Origin: Mesotaenium endlicherianum
Lineage: Eukaryota; Streptophyta; Zygnematophyceae; Zygnematales; Mesotaeniaceae
Length of the DNA: 64,000 bases
NCBI GenBank assembly: GCA_009602735.1
Contig: WELA01012983.1
Location: forward strand, 76,578 to 140,577
Direction: 5' to 3'
Each line of letters begins with the position of its first letter. Positions within the stretch are counted from its first letter, which is position 1. Below, piece after piece: positions 14,482 to 33,485 of this stretch. Made by a program: the position numbers and the translations under genes. The notes beneath the pieces are model-generated. The model was given only the letters and a program-made list of their open reading frames with translations, had not been told where the DNA came from and did not search any database.

Positions 14482-15105
14482 ATGGAACCTCGAGACGGAA
14501 CTATGCAGAAATCAGTAGATGAATCTCCCCGGATGAGCAGCTATGTCAAGCAGCTTAGTCTGCTAGTTGAATATAAACGGTTGAGGTCTCAAGTGCCTCC
14601 AGGAATATACGTCATGCCCTCCTTCGAGTCCCTGTACCGGTGGGAAGGGTATATGTTTGCTCGACGTGGTCCCTACAGAGGAGGCGTCTTCAAGTTTGTC
14701 ATGATGCTCACTGAAGACTATCCAGTGCAATTCCCTCGCGTCCACTTTACCTCCAGCATATTCCACCCGCAAGTTTCTCCTTCGGGTGAGCTTGATTTCA
14801 GCAGAATAGTAGTCCCAGACCAGGACAGACAACAGAGTCTTCTCTATGCCCTCAGGCACCTCCAGAGCATTTTTTACGAGATCGACACCAGATTCGCTGT
14901 ACATCCAGTTGCAGCAGCCTTGTACTTGGCAGACAGGGACGAATTTGATAGGGAGGCCAAGCAGTGTGTCAGGACATCCATCTCTCGGGTGCACCAAAAG
15001 GACAGGAACAGCAGCTTCAGGTTACTTCGGCCATCAGAAGAGAGTGAACTAATACGAGAACGCCTGTGTGATGGGGAGAAGGCGAAGGACGTATGGGGTT
15101 CATAG
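14482..15105 (+). CDS. AKTIP: AKTIP/FTS-like ubiquitin-conjugating enzyme variant (no active-site Cys)
   Basis: A single exon of 207 codons starts at the ATG at 14482. Residues of about 25-150 form a UBC fold: PPGIYVMPS, YRWEGYMFARRGPYRGGVFKF, then FPRVHFTSSIFHPQVSP and GELDFSRI. This order and spacing match AKTIP (Fused Toes), including the IxVMPS start and the G-x-Y-x-GGVFKF strand. The place of the E2 catalytic Cys holds no Cys and the HPN triad is absent, so it should not transfer ubiquitin. In animals and fungi the family forms the FTS-Hook-FHIP complex, which links cargo to dynein. Whether the alga has Hook partners cannot be seen here. The C-terminal 55 residues are basic and likely flexible. 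A generic UEV is the alternative. Confidence 0.78.
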   Translation: MEPRDGTMQKSVDESPRMSSYVKQLSLLVEYKRLRSQVPPGIYVMPSFESLYRWEGYMFARRGPYRGGVFKFVMMLTEDYPVQFPRVHFTSSIFHPQVSPSGELDFSRIVVPDQDRQQSLLYALRHLQSIFYEIDTRFAVHPVAAALYLADRDEFDREAKQCVRTSISRVHQKDRNSSFRLLRPSEESELIRERLCDGEKAKDVWGS

Positions 15106-16595
15106 ACGTGCTCGTTAATCAGCTCCTAGAGTGACTAGACTTGTCCTTTTCATCCCCTGCTCTCATGAGCTGCAAGGTTATGGCAACATTGAGGCAAAGA
15201 TGTGCAAGTTAGAAAATGACTACTTTCTTTGAGTTGACAACTGGCCAGCTTATTCATGGGGCAGTTGACCAGCTTTGATCAGCTGGGGCAGGAGCAGTGC
15301 TTCAGATTGCTGTACTGCACGGCTATGCTTGTCAGCTCTTGGATTCGTCAACTGTGTGGCAATTTTAGCAGGTAGGTTAGTATAGGTTGACTAGCCCTTG
15401 GCAACTACAGCTTGACAACTTCTGCACGCGCTGCTCTGAGAGCTTTGTATGAATATTAATAGCTTCGTCAGCTCTTTCGGCGTTCCAAGCCCAGCTTTTG
15501 GTTAGGGCTGCCACTCTGGGAAGAAGTGTCTGTTCTTTCAACTCCCAAGTGTGTTACACTTCATTTTCAGAGTAGAACGTCCTTCAAAGGGGAAGTAGAC
15601 CCCTTGGATGATGGGGCCTTACACCCTCCAGTTTGAGTTAGTAAACTCTGAGGTAGGTTAGGGAGAGGCTGTCTTGGGCTTCTTTCAGGGCCCTACTATT
15701 ACATGTACAGGTGTCCTCCAGTCATGATGAATTAGACATGAGAGCCATTCTCTATCTGCTGCACTGAGCTAGTCATGCTGTGCACTTAAGGTTTAGCATG
15801 CAATTGTTTCCGCTTCCAAGTTCATGCCGGGTTCTTGCCCAGGGGATTTTTGGAATATGTATGTGTCATGCCCAGCTCAGCTCTTTATGATGTCTTTGTG
15901 TGCTCAATGCACGGTCTTCTCAAACAGTAGTTGCACTTTAAAATATGTATGTATGATGGCATGCACGGATTGTAGTGCCAGAGCTACGTGCTTCATGCAT
16001 GACACGCATGCAGGTGAAAGTGAACAAAAATATCACCATGCAAAACATTGGAGAAGTAAAACGAGGCCCCCTGCAAACTGGTCGTTAAAAGCCTAACCCA
16101 CTGCCATGAAGAAGTAACAAGCAATGCAAACAAGAGGGATATTAAATGAAGACAAATATGTATAATTCAAATAAAACGCTTGCATCAAAATTTCAAGTCA
16201 CACAGATACGTACCAGCTGCAGCACACCCCCTTTTATGCATATGTAGCCCATAGTTAACATGCCGTGGATAAGTGTACATGGAACTAGAACAGGGTTTTT
16301 TAACTTCTGTACACACTGTGCCGGGGAACTTCAGATGCCCAGCATCAAGACTTTCGCAAGAATGTGCCCAGACTCTGTGCCAAGCGCCAAGCCCACCAAG
16401 CACCGCGCATTTTGGATTCACCTCAAGGCTGCACCCCATGGCCAGAGAGCGCGCCGAACCCCTGCAACGAGCGTCAGCCGTCGAGCGTCGAGCGCTGAGC
16501 TCGCTCTCTGTGTCACATTCAGAGCCTCAGAGTGCACCACACTCCCCTGCTGAGCCCCTTTCATACGTCGATCCGGGGAGCCCCCGGGCCTTTCA
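15106..16595. other. Spacer downstream of the AKTIP-like gene
   Basis: It holds the 3' end of the AKTIP-like transcript and otherwise AT-mixed sequence. A Pro/Ser/Ala-rich frame at 16273-16719 runs into the minisatellite and has no recognisable domain. I see no RNA gene. Confidence 0.45.
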
Positions 16596-16990
16596 GAAAA
16601 CTGCTGCAGAGCAACGGGCCCCTCCTCCACCTCGTGCCAAGCTCAGCACGTACCCTACAACCTCAGCAGGGGGGCACCCCTCAGTCAAGCCCATCGCAAT
16701 AGAAATGCCGCAGGGGTAACAGGCTCTCCAGCACTCTCAAAAGTGTCCAGCCTTAGCGCGCTACACCTGCTACAGGGCAATCCCAGGCCCTCCTCCACCG
16801 TCAGCCTGTGGCGGCCAGATCGCTAGAGCTGCTGCAGAGGGACAGGGCTCTCCTCGACCTTCCACCTGTCGTGCCCGGTGCACTAGCGCTGCTGCAGGGG
16901 AGCAGGGCTCTCCTCGGCCTTCCACCTGTCGAGTTGAGGGGCGCTAGAACTGCTGCAGGGGGACGGGGGTCTCCCCCGCCTTTGCGGAGA
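16596..16990. repeat. 60-bp minisatellite at the 3' end of the S2P-like gene
   Basis: Units start at 16823, 16883 and 16944 with CTAGxxCTGCTGCAG, then a GGGCTCTCCTC word and CACCTGTCG, giving a period of 60-61 bp. More worn units can be read back to about 16596. The third unit overlaps the last coding exon of the S2P-like gene and supplies its stop codon. Confidence 0.75.
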
Positions 16991-19900
16991 ACAGCGGGTG
17001 GTACTCCGGGTGGCCGTCGCGCACCAGCGTGAAGAGCTGCGCGTTCTGAAAGAGGACCCACAGGCCCACCATGGCGGTGACGGGCGTGCTGGCGACAAAG
17101 CCATAGAGTACGATGAGGGCGGCGATGGGGGTGGACACGCACAGGGTCACTACCGCCGCCCGCTGGGCCCCCAGGCCCGCCAGGAGCAGCACGTTGGCTA
17201 AAATGCGACCTGCAGACGACAGCACGCGCACGCACGTGGGAAGGAGGGAGGAGGGAGGAGGGAGGAGGGACGGGGGAGGAGNCAGGCCCGGCAGCTTGGC
17301 GCGCTGCTCCGGCGTCTTGGCCTTGCAGATCTTCTTCACCACCGCGCTCAGCTCCTCACGCCCAAACTCGCGCTCCTTCAGCACCACCCCCTTGCCCGAC
17401 GCTTGCGACGACGATGACCCGCCGCCGTTGCCCCCCCCGGCGCTTCCCTGCAGGGACGGACCAGACACACGCGCGCGCGTTCGCATACGAGGTCGCACAC
17501 CTTCAGTTAGCTGAGGAGCGGATGCTCACTCAGGCGCCGGCCGCCACGGCGAGCGGTGTAGCCGCAGCGTCCGCCAACTGGCAGACACAAACTTGAGTCC
17601 AGAATTTGCACTCTGACCTGAGCCCGAAACCCCGGTGCTAGTCTCGATGCGAACCCAAACGCACACGCAAACCTCCATGCGAAGCCAAAGCCAGGCTGGC
17701 GTGTAAGCACCACCCCAGAGGACAGCATCATGCTATGGGCGTAGCCCCCTGCCACCTCCTCCCCCTTTCCCCCCAACATCCCACTCCCTGCCAAGCGTGC
17801 AGATAATGTCAATATTGGCTCGTCTGGACAGGTGCCACGACGAGAACGCTCCCGCTGTGAGCAAGCACAGGGACAAGCACTCGTTATACCAGATACAGAC
17901 ACGCGCACTAACACACATATAGACATCACACGCAAATGCGCACACAACACACGCACGCATCCTACCACTTACAGACGCACACACACAGGCACCCGCACGC
18001 GCACACACACCCACACACACACACGCATGCACGCACCCACCCACCCACCCGCCCACACGCACGCACGCACGCACGCACCCACCCACCCACACACACACGC
18101 ATACGCACACACAGGCACCCATTCACACAGGTGCACGCACACACGCACGCACGCACGCACCTCCGTCGAGGGGGTAGGCTGGGAGCAGCAGGTTGAAGCA
18201 GAAGAGCGAGATGTTGACCCACACGCCCGCCGCCGCCAGGTTCCCCGCAAAGTGCGACTCCATGGGCGCGTACACGCCCAGCGAGACGTAGTGCGGCCTT
18301 ACGCACACCAGGGCCAGCAGCCACAGCAGGGCCTGGGGGACGTGGGTGGCGGGCCCGGCGAGCGCCACCTGGAGGTCCTCTCGCGGCCCGCTGCCGTGGC
18401 CCACGTAGGCCAGGCCGCCGAGCGGCCAGAGGAGGCTGCAGGTTTGAAACCGGCGGGCACGGACACGGACAGAAACACGTACACGTATATGCGCGTGCAC
18501 ACACACACCACACACACACACGCGCGCGCACGCACGCGCACACACTCACAAGCGCGCGTCTGCATGTGAGTGCCAATGACGATGGCAAAGACGGAGGAGG
18601 GCAGCTGCCGACAGAGATTCGGAGTATTAAGAATATGGGCGCAAGACCAGCTGGCGGCGGGAAGGAGTGGGGAGGAATTTCAGCACCCGTGGCCAACGTC
18701 GGGATTACAATAGGGGATAGGTCAGCACTAGGGTTGGGCATGGCTTCGGGGTCGGCTCTGAACCTACGGTTGGGTTAAATTCAGGGATAGGGTTCAGCCC
18801 GGGGTTTCGGGCCATGACTAATATCAGAGTTAATTTTGCACTTGGGGTGCGGGGTGAGCAATAGCCTGCCCTCAGACTCTGGGGTTCGGGCTTAAGCTTG
18901 TCAGAGGTTTTGCGGGCTGCCGGACCAGACGGTTGCAGGCCAGCTGTGCCCCGAAAGCCCAAACGCTTAAGCCTTCATGTTTGTCGGTGCTTGTGGGTCC
19001 ATAAGGCATCCCAGACAGACAGAGCAGTGAGACAGGCGGGCAGGAAGAGATAGGCAAACAGACAGAGACGGAGGAGCGGGCAGACAGACAGGAGAGACAC
19101 ACTGCCGCGTCGGGCAGACACGGGGGAGGCCACATTCAGCACTTAGGGGCACCTAGGGCACGTAGGGAGCTTGGGGCACAGGGGCACACAGGGGCACAGA
19201 GGGCACGCCAGCCAGCTGCTCAGGGATAGGGCACAGGCACGAGCTGGAAGTTGCTATGCTGCGCTCGAGGGAGTTTACCACGTACACCCTCCCCCCTCCC
19301 CCCCCCCCCTCTCCGCTGCAACGGCAACCCCTTTGCCGTTGCCGGTTTGATTTGCATAAGGGGAAGAGATATTGGTCGTCTCGCTCAAATGCCAAGCACA
19401 GGCAGCGCGTTTGCAACGGCACCCCTCGCCATGCACATGTACTCACCTCCTCGAGCCTCCTCCTCGTGCGCGCCCGCAGGGTTCCGGGTTGGGGCCCAGG
19501 GTTAAGGGTTTCGAGCGGGGTCCAGAGAGAGCCAGGCACAAAGCTGGCATGCTATTAGGTTCCGGGTTGCAAGGGATGGGGGCTGGGAAGATGTTGCAGG
19601 GGTGGACAGGGGGGGACTGGCACTTCCGCTACGTCCGCAGGGCAACAGGTGGCTCGGCTGGGGACCAGCAGCAGGGCAGGCTGGCAGGCAGGCAGGCAGG
19701 CAACCCACAGTCCCCCTCCACCCTGTGCTTGCAACTCCATGGGAAGAAATGCCCGAAGCTTCCACACAACGCGTCTTGCCGTCACTCACCGGCACCATCA
19801 GCTCTGCACCTGATTTGGGTCCGAGCAACTCAGATACCAGAGAGATTCAGAGCCGGGCTGGCGATCACAGTCGCAACTACTTCCCCCCCCACCATTACAG

Positions 19901-21285
19901 AGAGAGAGAGAGAGAGCCGCGCTTCTTTTTGCGACGGGCGTGCTCGGGCGCGCGCGCTACGCACATGTGGTCGACGTGGCCGCCCGCGAGCCGCCAGGTG
20001 GCGGCGCAGTGGCCCAGCTCGTGCAGCAGCACGGTGGCGAGCAGAACGGGCCCCAGCAGGACAAAGTAGAAGAGTACCGTCGCCCAATCCCGCCAGCCTG
20101 CTCAGCCGACCCCTCCCCAGCCAAGAAGCGTGCGGCACGACACACGTGTCAGGCGGGGCCGCCTTGACACGCCACGTGTGCGCTTGGTCAACCGAGGCCT
20201 CTGCCCTCCGTGGGCAACCTGTCCCAGGCGGCGGTTTGCACGGTTTGCGCTCTGGCTCTGCACTGTGGTTTTGCGCGGGGGACGCGTGTCAGAAACGATT
20301 GCACGTGTCCGCACAGCGGGAGGCGAACGCGTGGTGTCTCCGTTCTGTCGTTCTGTCGTTGTGTTGTCAGCCTGTCATTCTGTCATTCTTTCATTCTGTC
20401 GTTTGCTGGTCCAAAAGTTTTGAGGATGCGCGCCTGCTCCTCTTATCACCACTACCTCTACCTTTGAGTTGATGGATGGATGTTTTGCGCAATGAAAGCG
20501 ACTCCTTAGGCAGCCAAGCCCAGCCCAAGCAGGCCCCTTCCCTCCTCGCGAATACGCTATCAGTTGCTAGGCATGCAAACATCTGCCCTTTTGGGTAGAG
20601 GCCTTCATGCAGGAAAATGAGAGCCAACGACTGCAACTGCCTCTGAGCCATTGCACGATGGTGCGCCTCCGCCCTCTCCCGCCCAAAGCTGAAGTGTCGA
20701 CCACTCGGGAGCTCTCTTGGTATAATGGGCTACGTTAGGACCCCCATGCCTTGTGATGCATTTGATAACAGCGGAATCGTTTCATTGACCCAGTGGGGTG
20801 CAGATCAACGGCAGGGGTCAGGCTTCCACCTGGCAGCTAGCATGAGGCCTGCTGGAGCACTTATAGCTAAGCACGGACACACAAACACCCTGCCTTGCTT
20901 TGCCTTGCACAGGAACTCGTTTCATGCTGGGAATTGTTCGCTTGGCGACAGAGGACCCTGATTGAACGGCAGTGATTAATTGGACATCTGTGGTGCCTCA
21001 GGGAAGAGCAACTGAAGATGTGACACGTTGACACCCTTCAGACATCTTCGAGCAGAACCGACAAGAGCAGACCTACGAAGACCGACAGGATGTGTTTCTC
21101 GCGTGCCTGCGGGGCGGTGGCGATATAGTACCTCCGGCATAGATTACACTTAGGACCAAAATGGCGGGGAACATGACGTGCATTCGAACTGGGATGCCGA
21201 AAATGTTGCCCAGCGGAAAGGATGAGGAGTTGGCTGATCCTTGCGCATCATCTTGTAGAAGAGATTGCGAAGAGCTTGGCGCCAT
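16944..21285 (-). CDS. Site-2-protease-like M50 intramembrane metallopeptidase
   Basis: Four exons join in frame to 275 residues: 21285-21132, 20097-19965, 18435-18161 and 17209-16944. The start gives GIPVRMHVMFPAI, the usual opening of this family. Exon 2 carries a hydrophobic helix and the zinc motif HELGH (about residue 73). Exon 3 continues LLWPLGGLAYVG, AGPATHVPQ and FNLLLPAYPLDGG, the third zinc-ligand motif. Exon 4 starts GRILANVLLLAGL and has two more membrane helices, then HPEYHPLFS. Splices fall inside conserved motifs (PLDG/GR) and keep phase, which supports the model. These proteases cut membrane proteins within the bilayer; substrates here are unknown, and a plastid or secretory membrane location is possible. 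The final dozen residues come from minisatellite sequence. A separate coding-like exon lies unused in intron 3. Confidence 0.8.
17283..17447 (-). other. Orphan coding-like exon inside intron 3 of the S2P-like gene
   Basis: After a CTGCAG acceptor (17448-17453 on the plus strand) there are exactly 55 codons rich in G/C third positions. They give a Gly/Ser linker and then a charged helical stretch (VVLKEREFGREEL, KAKTPEQRAK). The stretch ends at the single N at 17282. Its phase does not fit between exons 3 and 4, which already join perfectly inside PLDGGR. It may be an alternative terminal exon, an exon of the same gene misplaced at a contig join marked by the N, or a piece of another gene. Confidence 0.5.
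17880..18160 (-). repeat. AC/CG-rich simple-repeat intron
   Basis: Plus-strand CACACGCACGC words fill the start of intron 3 of the S2P-like gene, so the transcript reads TG-rich. The donor is at 18160. Confidence 0.85.
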
Positions 21286-22952
21286 TGTGATGACCTGGAG
21301 CTGAGAGCTTACACGAAACTGGTAACTTCCATGAAAAAATTAAGGGAGGGGCTTCTCTATAATGTCATTCTTTTATGACGCATTACCTCAGGTTAAGACT
21401 TACAGCACAGCACAAGTCTGTCTAGAACTTCGTGGTCACGTATCTCTGATTTGCCGATTGTCGAAATGCGTTATGCTGGCCTGCATGCATGTTTCCATCA
21501 CTTTAATGCCCTCCTCCTTTGTACGCAACTTTCTTACATGGTATTGCAATTCGCTTGGTGGTATCGACTTTCCAAGTGGAGAAAATAATGTACAAATTAG
21601 GTAATCGTGGTACGTTAGGATTTGGGCTGACATGTGTGACCGACATTCCAAAAGGCAGGACCCCAGGACCTGGGCTGACCACAATACCCTAGGGTCTATA
21701 CTATCTGCGAAAAAACGCGTGATAGCGGCTTAAAGCTGCTTAAAGCCGCTTAAAGCAGTCTACAAGAGTCCAAAGCAAAATCACGACACAGATATTTCGG
21801 ACATCAGAGTCACCCGATTATTTAGAGTGCATCAGATTTAACGGTTTACCAGCGATATAAGATCAACAAACTTGAAACGAAAGATGCACTCGAGCACTCT
21901 CGAGTGCTCTCGAGAGTCGAAAGTAGTAACATCGGGGTTGACGAGACAAGGCGAGACGTGCCAACGCAAACTTTGATCTGTCAAAAGTGGCCGGGCAATC
22001 CTGGGGCGATCGAAGCGTAAATCTTACAGTGGACGGTACTAGGTAGTGAATGCCGAAGTTGCTCTAATTGCAGGACGGCACAAGCTAGATCGTGGCAGGA
22101 TGGTCCAGGGCGTTCCAGGGCGCTCCAGGGCGCTTCCCCCTTTCAGGCTTCAACAATCCCCCAGAATTGGAAAGGGGACCATCAAGGACCACTTACGGCA
22201 AAACTCCAGCACAGTAAACTCAGATCGGCGACCTGAAGTGCACAACTGGCATGTCATCAGCGGCCAAGCTTCCAACACAAGTTCTGGGCGAGTTAAATAC
22301 AATCGACCTTGCCAGACGGCCGATTTTTGCCCAGGTGATTGATCGGGCAACTCTGCGCCGCTGGTATGAACGAATCGACTTTCCCTGGTCCCAAGTCCTC
22401 CCATTTGGACCACCAATACACAATGTGCTATCTAAATTTTTTAGAATTAGAATACTTATTTGGGGGCAAAATCGTCGCAGTGGTCAGAAGAACACATTTT
22501 GTGATCGAGGGTACTCCTTGATCGTTTGCCAGGACGTATACATATATACCTCCATTTCCGTCTGTAGAGCCAAAATTTAAGACGAAATATTTTACGTAGA
22601 AGAAATACTACTTACATCCGCCTTTTCAAATTTTTGCCAAGAGGAACGTTCGTGCTCTGCGAGAAAGAGAGGACCTGCCACAGTACAAAGCATGCACCCT
22701 TCCATTCCATTTCTTGTGCAGTGCCTGCGGCTCCCCTCTTCCAGCAAGTTCTTACCACCTTGCCTGCTAGTGTTGCCTTCGAGCTGCGGCACTGCGCCTT
22801 CCTCATTCGAATTCAATCGATAGTCGCTTGTTAAGCACCTTGTCCTTCGTCAGCCTGCGCCTTCCGATTTCTGCTTTACTCTTTTGTCTTGTTTTGTCCT
22901 GAGAGACCAGCTTCATCTATAGCTGCCATCAGGTGCTGGTATTTTACCTTCT
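21286..22952. other. Divergent intergenic region between S2P-like and cyclotransferase-like genes
   Basis: It contains the promoters of both genes. Visible structures are a run of three GCTTAAAGC-like words (21728-21758), a near-palindrome rich in CTCGAG (21888-21918), three CCAGGGCG words (22105-22132) and a TACATATATAC word near 22540. No gene is recognised. Confidence 0.45.
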
Positions 22953-23786
22953 ATGGCTTCAGCCCTCTTGAGGACATCTGTGCTAGCTTCTGCAGCTTCT
23001 TCTACTCAGACAGCACCTGTGAAGCTGAAGACTAGCTCTTTTTCAAAAGCAGCCCCTACCTTTATACAGTTTCCTCACCAACAGACGAAGCCTATGCCGA
23101 GTCTTAGAAAAGAGAATGGTTCATCGTCTTCTTCTGACTCTGCGGTTCCGGATGCAGAAGCCCAGTTAGCTTTTGTATACGGAACCCTCAAGCACGGGTT
23201 TAGCAATCATTGGTTGATGGAGGAGCAAATCGCGCACGGCAACTGTACCTACATTGGGACTGTGAAGACGAGGAAGAGATTTCCCCTTGTGTGTGGTCCT
23301 TTTCAGGTGCCATTTCTTCTGCATATGCCAGGCATGGGGCATCAAGTAGTTGGCGAGCTTTACCAGGTCAATGGCAAGGCTGTAAAGGCGTTGGACGACT
23401 TAGAAGGGACAGACAAGGGACATTACATGCGAATGCCCTTGCAAGTCACTGGATTGGAACTTTCTGAGGATTTAACTTGCGATGAAGAAATAGCCGAGGA
23501 AGTGCGTGAGTTGGCCGCCCTGGACACCATTAGGGCCGAAGCTTATTTTGCTGCTTTGCAGTATACTCCAGACATGGCCAGAAGTGCTTCTGATTACATT
23601 GAATCATACAGTGCCAAGGAATTCTCAACGTACACGAAGAGAGCAGAGAGACCTCGGGGCAGGACATTTCTGGAGCACATTCATCACTGGATTGCGCAAC
23701 GCCAAGGAGTTGATGTAGGCAGATCGGAGTATGGAGGACCTTGTGCTCCTAGCTCATCGTTGGGGATTGCACAGGAGGTGGCTTGA
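22953..23786 (+). CDS. Gamma-glutamylcyclotransferase-fold (AIG2/GGCT-like) protein
   Basis: A single exon encodes 277 residues. Residues 1-40 are rich in Ser, Ala, Thr and Lys with almost no acids (MASALLRTSVLASAASSTQ), which fits a plastid or mitochondrial transit peptide. The GGCT fold starts at about residue 70 with FVYGTLKHGFSNHWLM, the substrate-binding YGTL loop. It continues with PFLLHMPGMGHQVVGELY and holds LDDLEGTDKGHYMRM, where the Glu matches the catalytic acid of the family. Relatives cyclise gamma-glutamyl amines or dipeptides in glutathione turnover or release 5-oxoproline from cross-links. The close match to plant gamma-glutamylaminecyclotransferase-like proteins favours that subgroup. 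A 100-residue C-terminal tail goes beyond the fold and is not recognised. Confidence 0.82.
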   Translation: MASALLRTSVLASAASSTQTAPVKLKTSSFSKAAPTFIQFPHQQTKPMPSLRKENGSSSSSDSAVPDAEAQLAFVYGTLKHGFSNHWLMEEQIAHGNCTYIGTVKTRKRFPLVCGPFQVPFLLHMPGMGHQVVGELYQVNGKAVKALDDLEGTDKGHYMRMPLQVTGLELSEDLTCDEEIAEEVRELAALDTIRAEAYFAALQYTPDMARSASDYIESYSAKEFSTYTKRAERPRGRTFLEHIHHWIAQRQGVDVGRSEYGGPCAPSSSLGIAQEVA

Positions 23787-25624
23787 TTTTACTTTCCTGC
23801 CGTCACTGGCATCATTCGATGACACAACATTCCTGGTTTGGGGCATGTAGAGCAAGTCGTAGGAGTTTCTCATTTGGCCAATGGTATATTCTAGGCACAG
23901 GAGCTGGAAGTTGCCTCTACGCCCTCAATCACCGTCAAGTGGCAGTGGGTCTGTTTCAGAATTATGCAGTAATCCTACCTTGGCATCCCTGCCCAAGCTG
24001 GGCTGGATTGAACTGGAGATTGCTGCTATTTTCCTTGGTAAGCTCCTCTTGCTTGTCTTTTTTTTTCATAGGTCTTATCGATTTGTGCATGTAGGGATTT
24101 TTGCCCATTATTGTTGTTGTCTGGACACGTTGCATGATGCAGTGTCCTGGTAATGGCATTGTAAATCCGTTTCTCTCACTGAGTTGCTCTGATCCTCCCC
24201 TTCCATGTTGCCTTAGGGTGTGGTTGTGTTGTATAGAGGAGCATTTATGAGATTATATATTGCGAATCTGATTTTTTTTTGTCTTCTTCTTTGTTATCGC
24301 AGGTGCAACAGGATAGTGGCATCTATGGCTCTTTGATGGGCAATATCATCTACATCAGTTTCTCCATCTCCTCCACAAGTGCCAGTTAGGTTGTACATAT
24401 CTTGGCAAATTAGATAGAAGCTAGCCCTCTGTAGAAAGGTGCCTAAAATCGCGCAGTGACCAGGCATTGTTGCGTGGATGTGGCCTGATATTGCCCACTG
24501 TGCTCATGAAGGGACTTTTTCAGGGTGATTGTTAAGAGGTAGCAAATATGTGCCTCTTGGCAGGCACGGCGGATACCGCCTGAGGATGAGCTTCACACCA
24601 CTTTGAACCTTCATTCTCATGAAGTGACCATATTTTTTTTGTGCAAGTTAAGGTGATTTTTTTACAGTTTGTCTTGAGGCTATGTTGACACTTTGTTACT
24701 TGTTCTCGCCGAATATGGTGTCATCAGAGTAATAAGGATTTCACATACTGATTGTCCAGGACATCCTACACCGAGGTCTATATCACATCAGTATCATAAC
24801 AGGCGGTAAGCATGAATTAAGTTCTAGAAGGGTTTGGTTTCTGCATGAATGAACAAAACAGCGCGTCCAATGCAGAATGTGAGATAAATGTGTCTTCTAC
24901 TTATGATGCATGCCAGTTTGTGGAGCAAAAGTTCACAACTTTTGCTACTAAAGATTGCCAAATCTGACAGAATCTCTTATGTGCAAATAAGACATTCGTT
25001 TTCAGTGCAGTTATTCAGTTCCTCCATAAGTGGAAGATGAGAGTGGTATTATGCCCTCGGTTGTCAAGGGTCTCATGTGTGTGACTCCATCAGAAGAAAT
25101 GTATGATTTTGGCAGTGTTTTTTTGCCAGCATACAATTTTGTAGCAGGGATGACATGCCTTGAGAAAGAACTGTCTACATCCCCACGATAAAACATGATG
25201 GCTGCATGTAGTGACATGCTCTCAGATCCACCATCCTTTCGCACTGACACACTGTCATCAAAGAGCCCAATGTGTGACTAGTGAAGCCTGTAAATTTTTC
25301 ATGGAAAGGGGTAAATTATGATGCTAACACTGCGTCGGCAATTAAGCTACAGCAGATGCACTCAGGTCTCCAACCTTACATGTGGTATCAAAAGTATAGC
25401 CTCAACTGTACATAGGCATGCTAGCACAAACCACCAATACAGACGTCACAAACTATGCTTCCCTTCCTTCCATCCCACTCACCTCCACAACCGGTCACCA
25501 AGAATTCCATTGCCCAGACTGTCACTACCTATCAGGCTGGAGAATTAACACCGATGAAATAATAGAAGACACTACACACCTTTGTTCTAGAGACTTATTT
25601 CACCTGCCGCCGAGGCCCGGCACG
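23787..25624. other. Convergent spacer between the cyclotransferase-like gene and the ArfGAP gene
   Basis: It should contain both 3' untranslated regions. The sequence is AT-mixed with T-runs near 24060 and 24270. Open frames such as 25418-25954 (plus) overlap the ArfGAP last exon in another frame. No gene is recognised. Confidence 0.5.

Positions 25625-33485
<7,861 letters not shown>

Noticed and set aside
16596-16990. CRISPR-like array
   Set aside because: Units are contiguous and drift as a minisatellite, with no spacers, in a eukaryotic genome.
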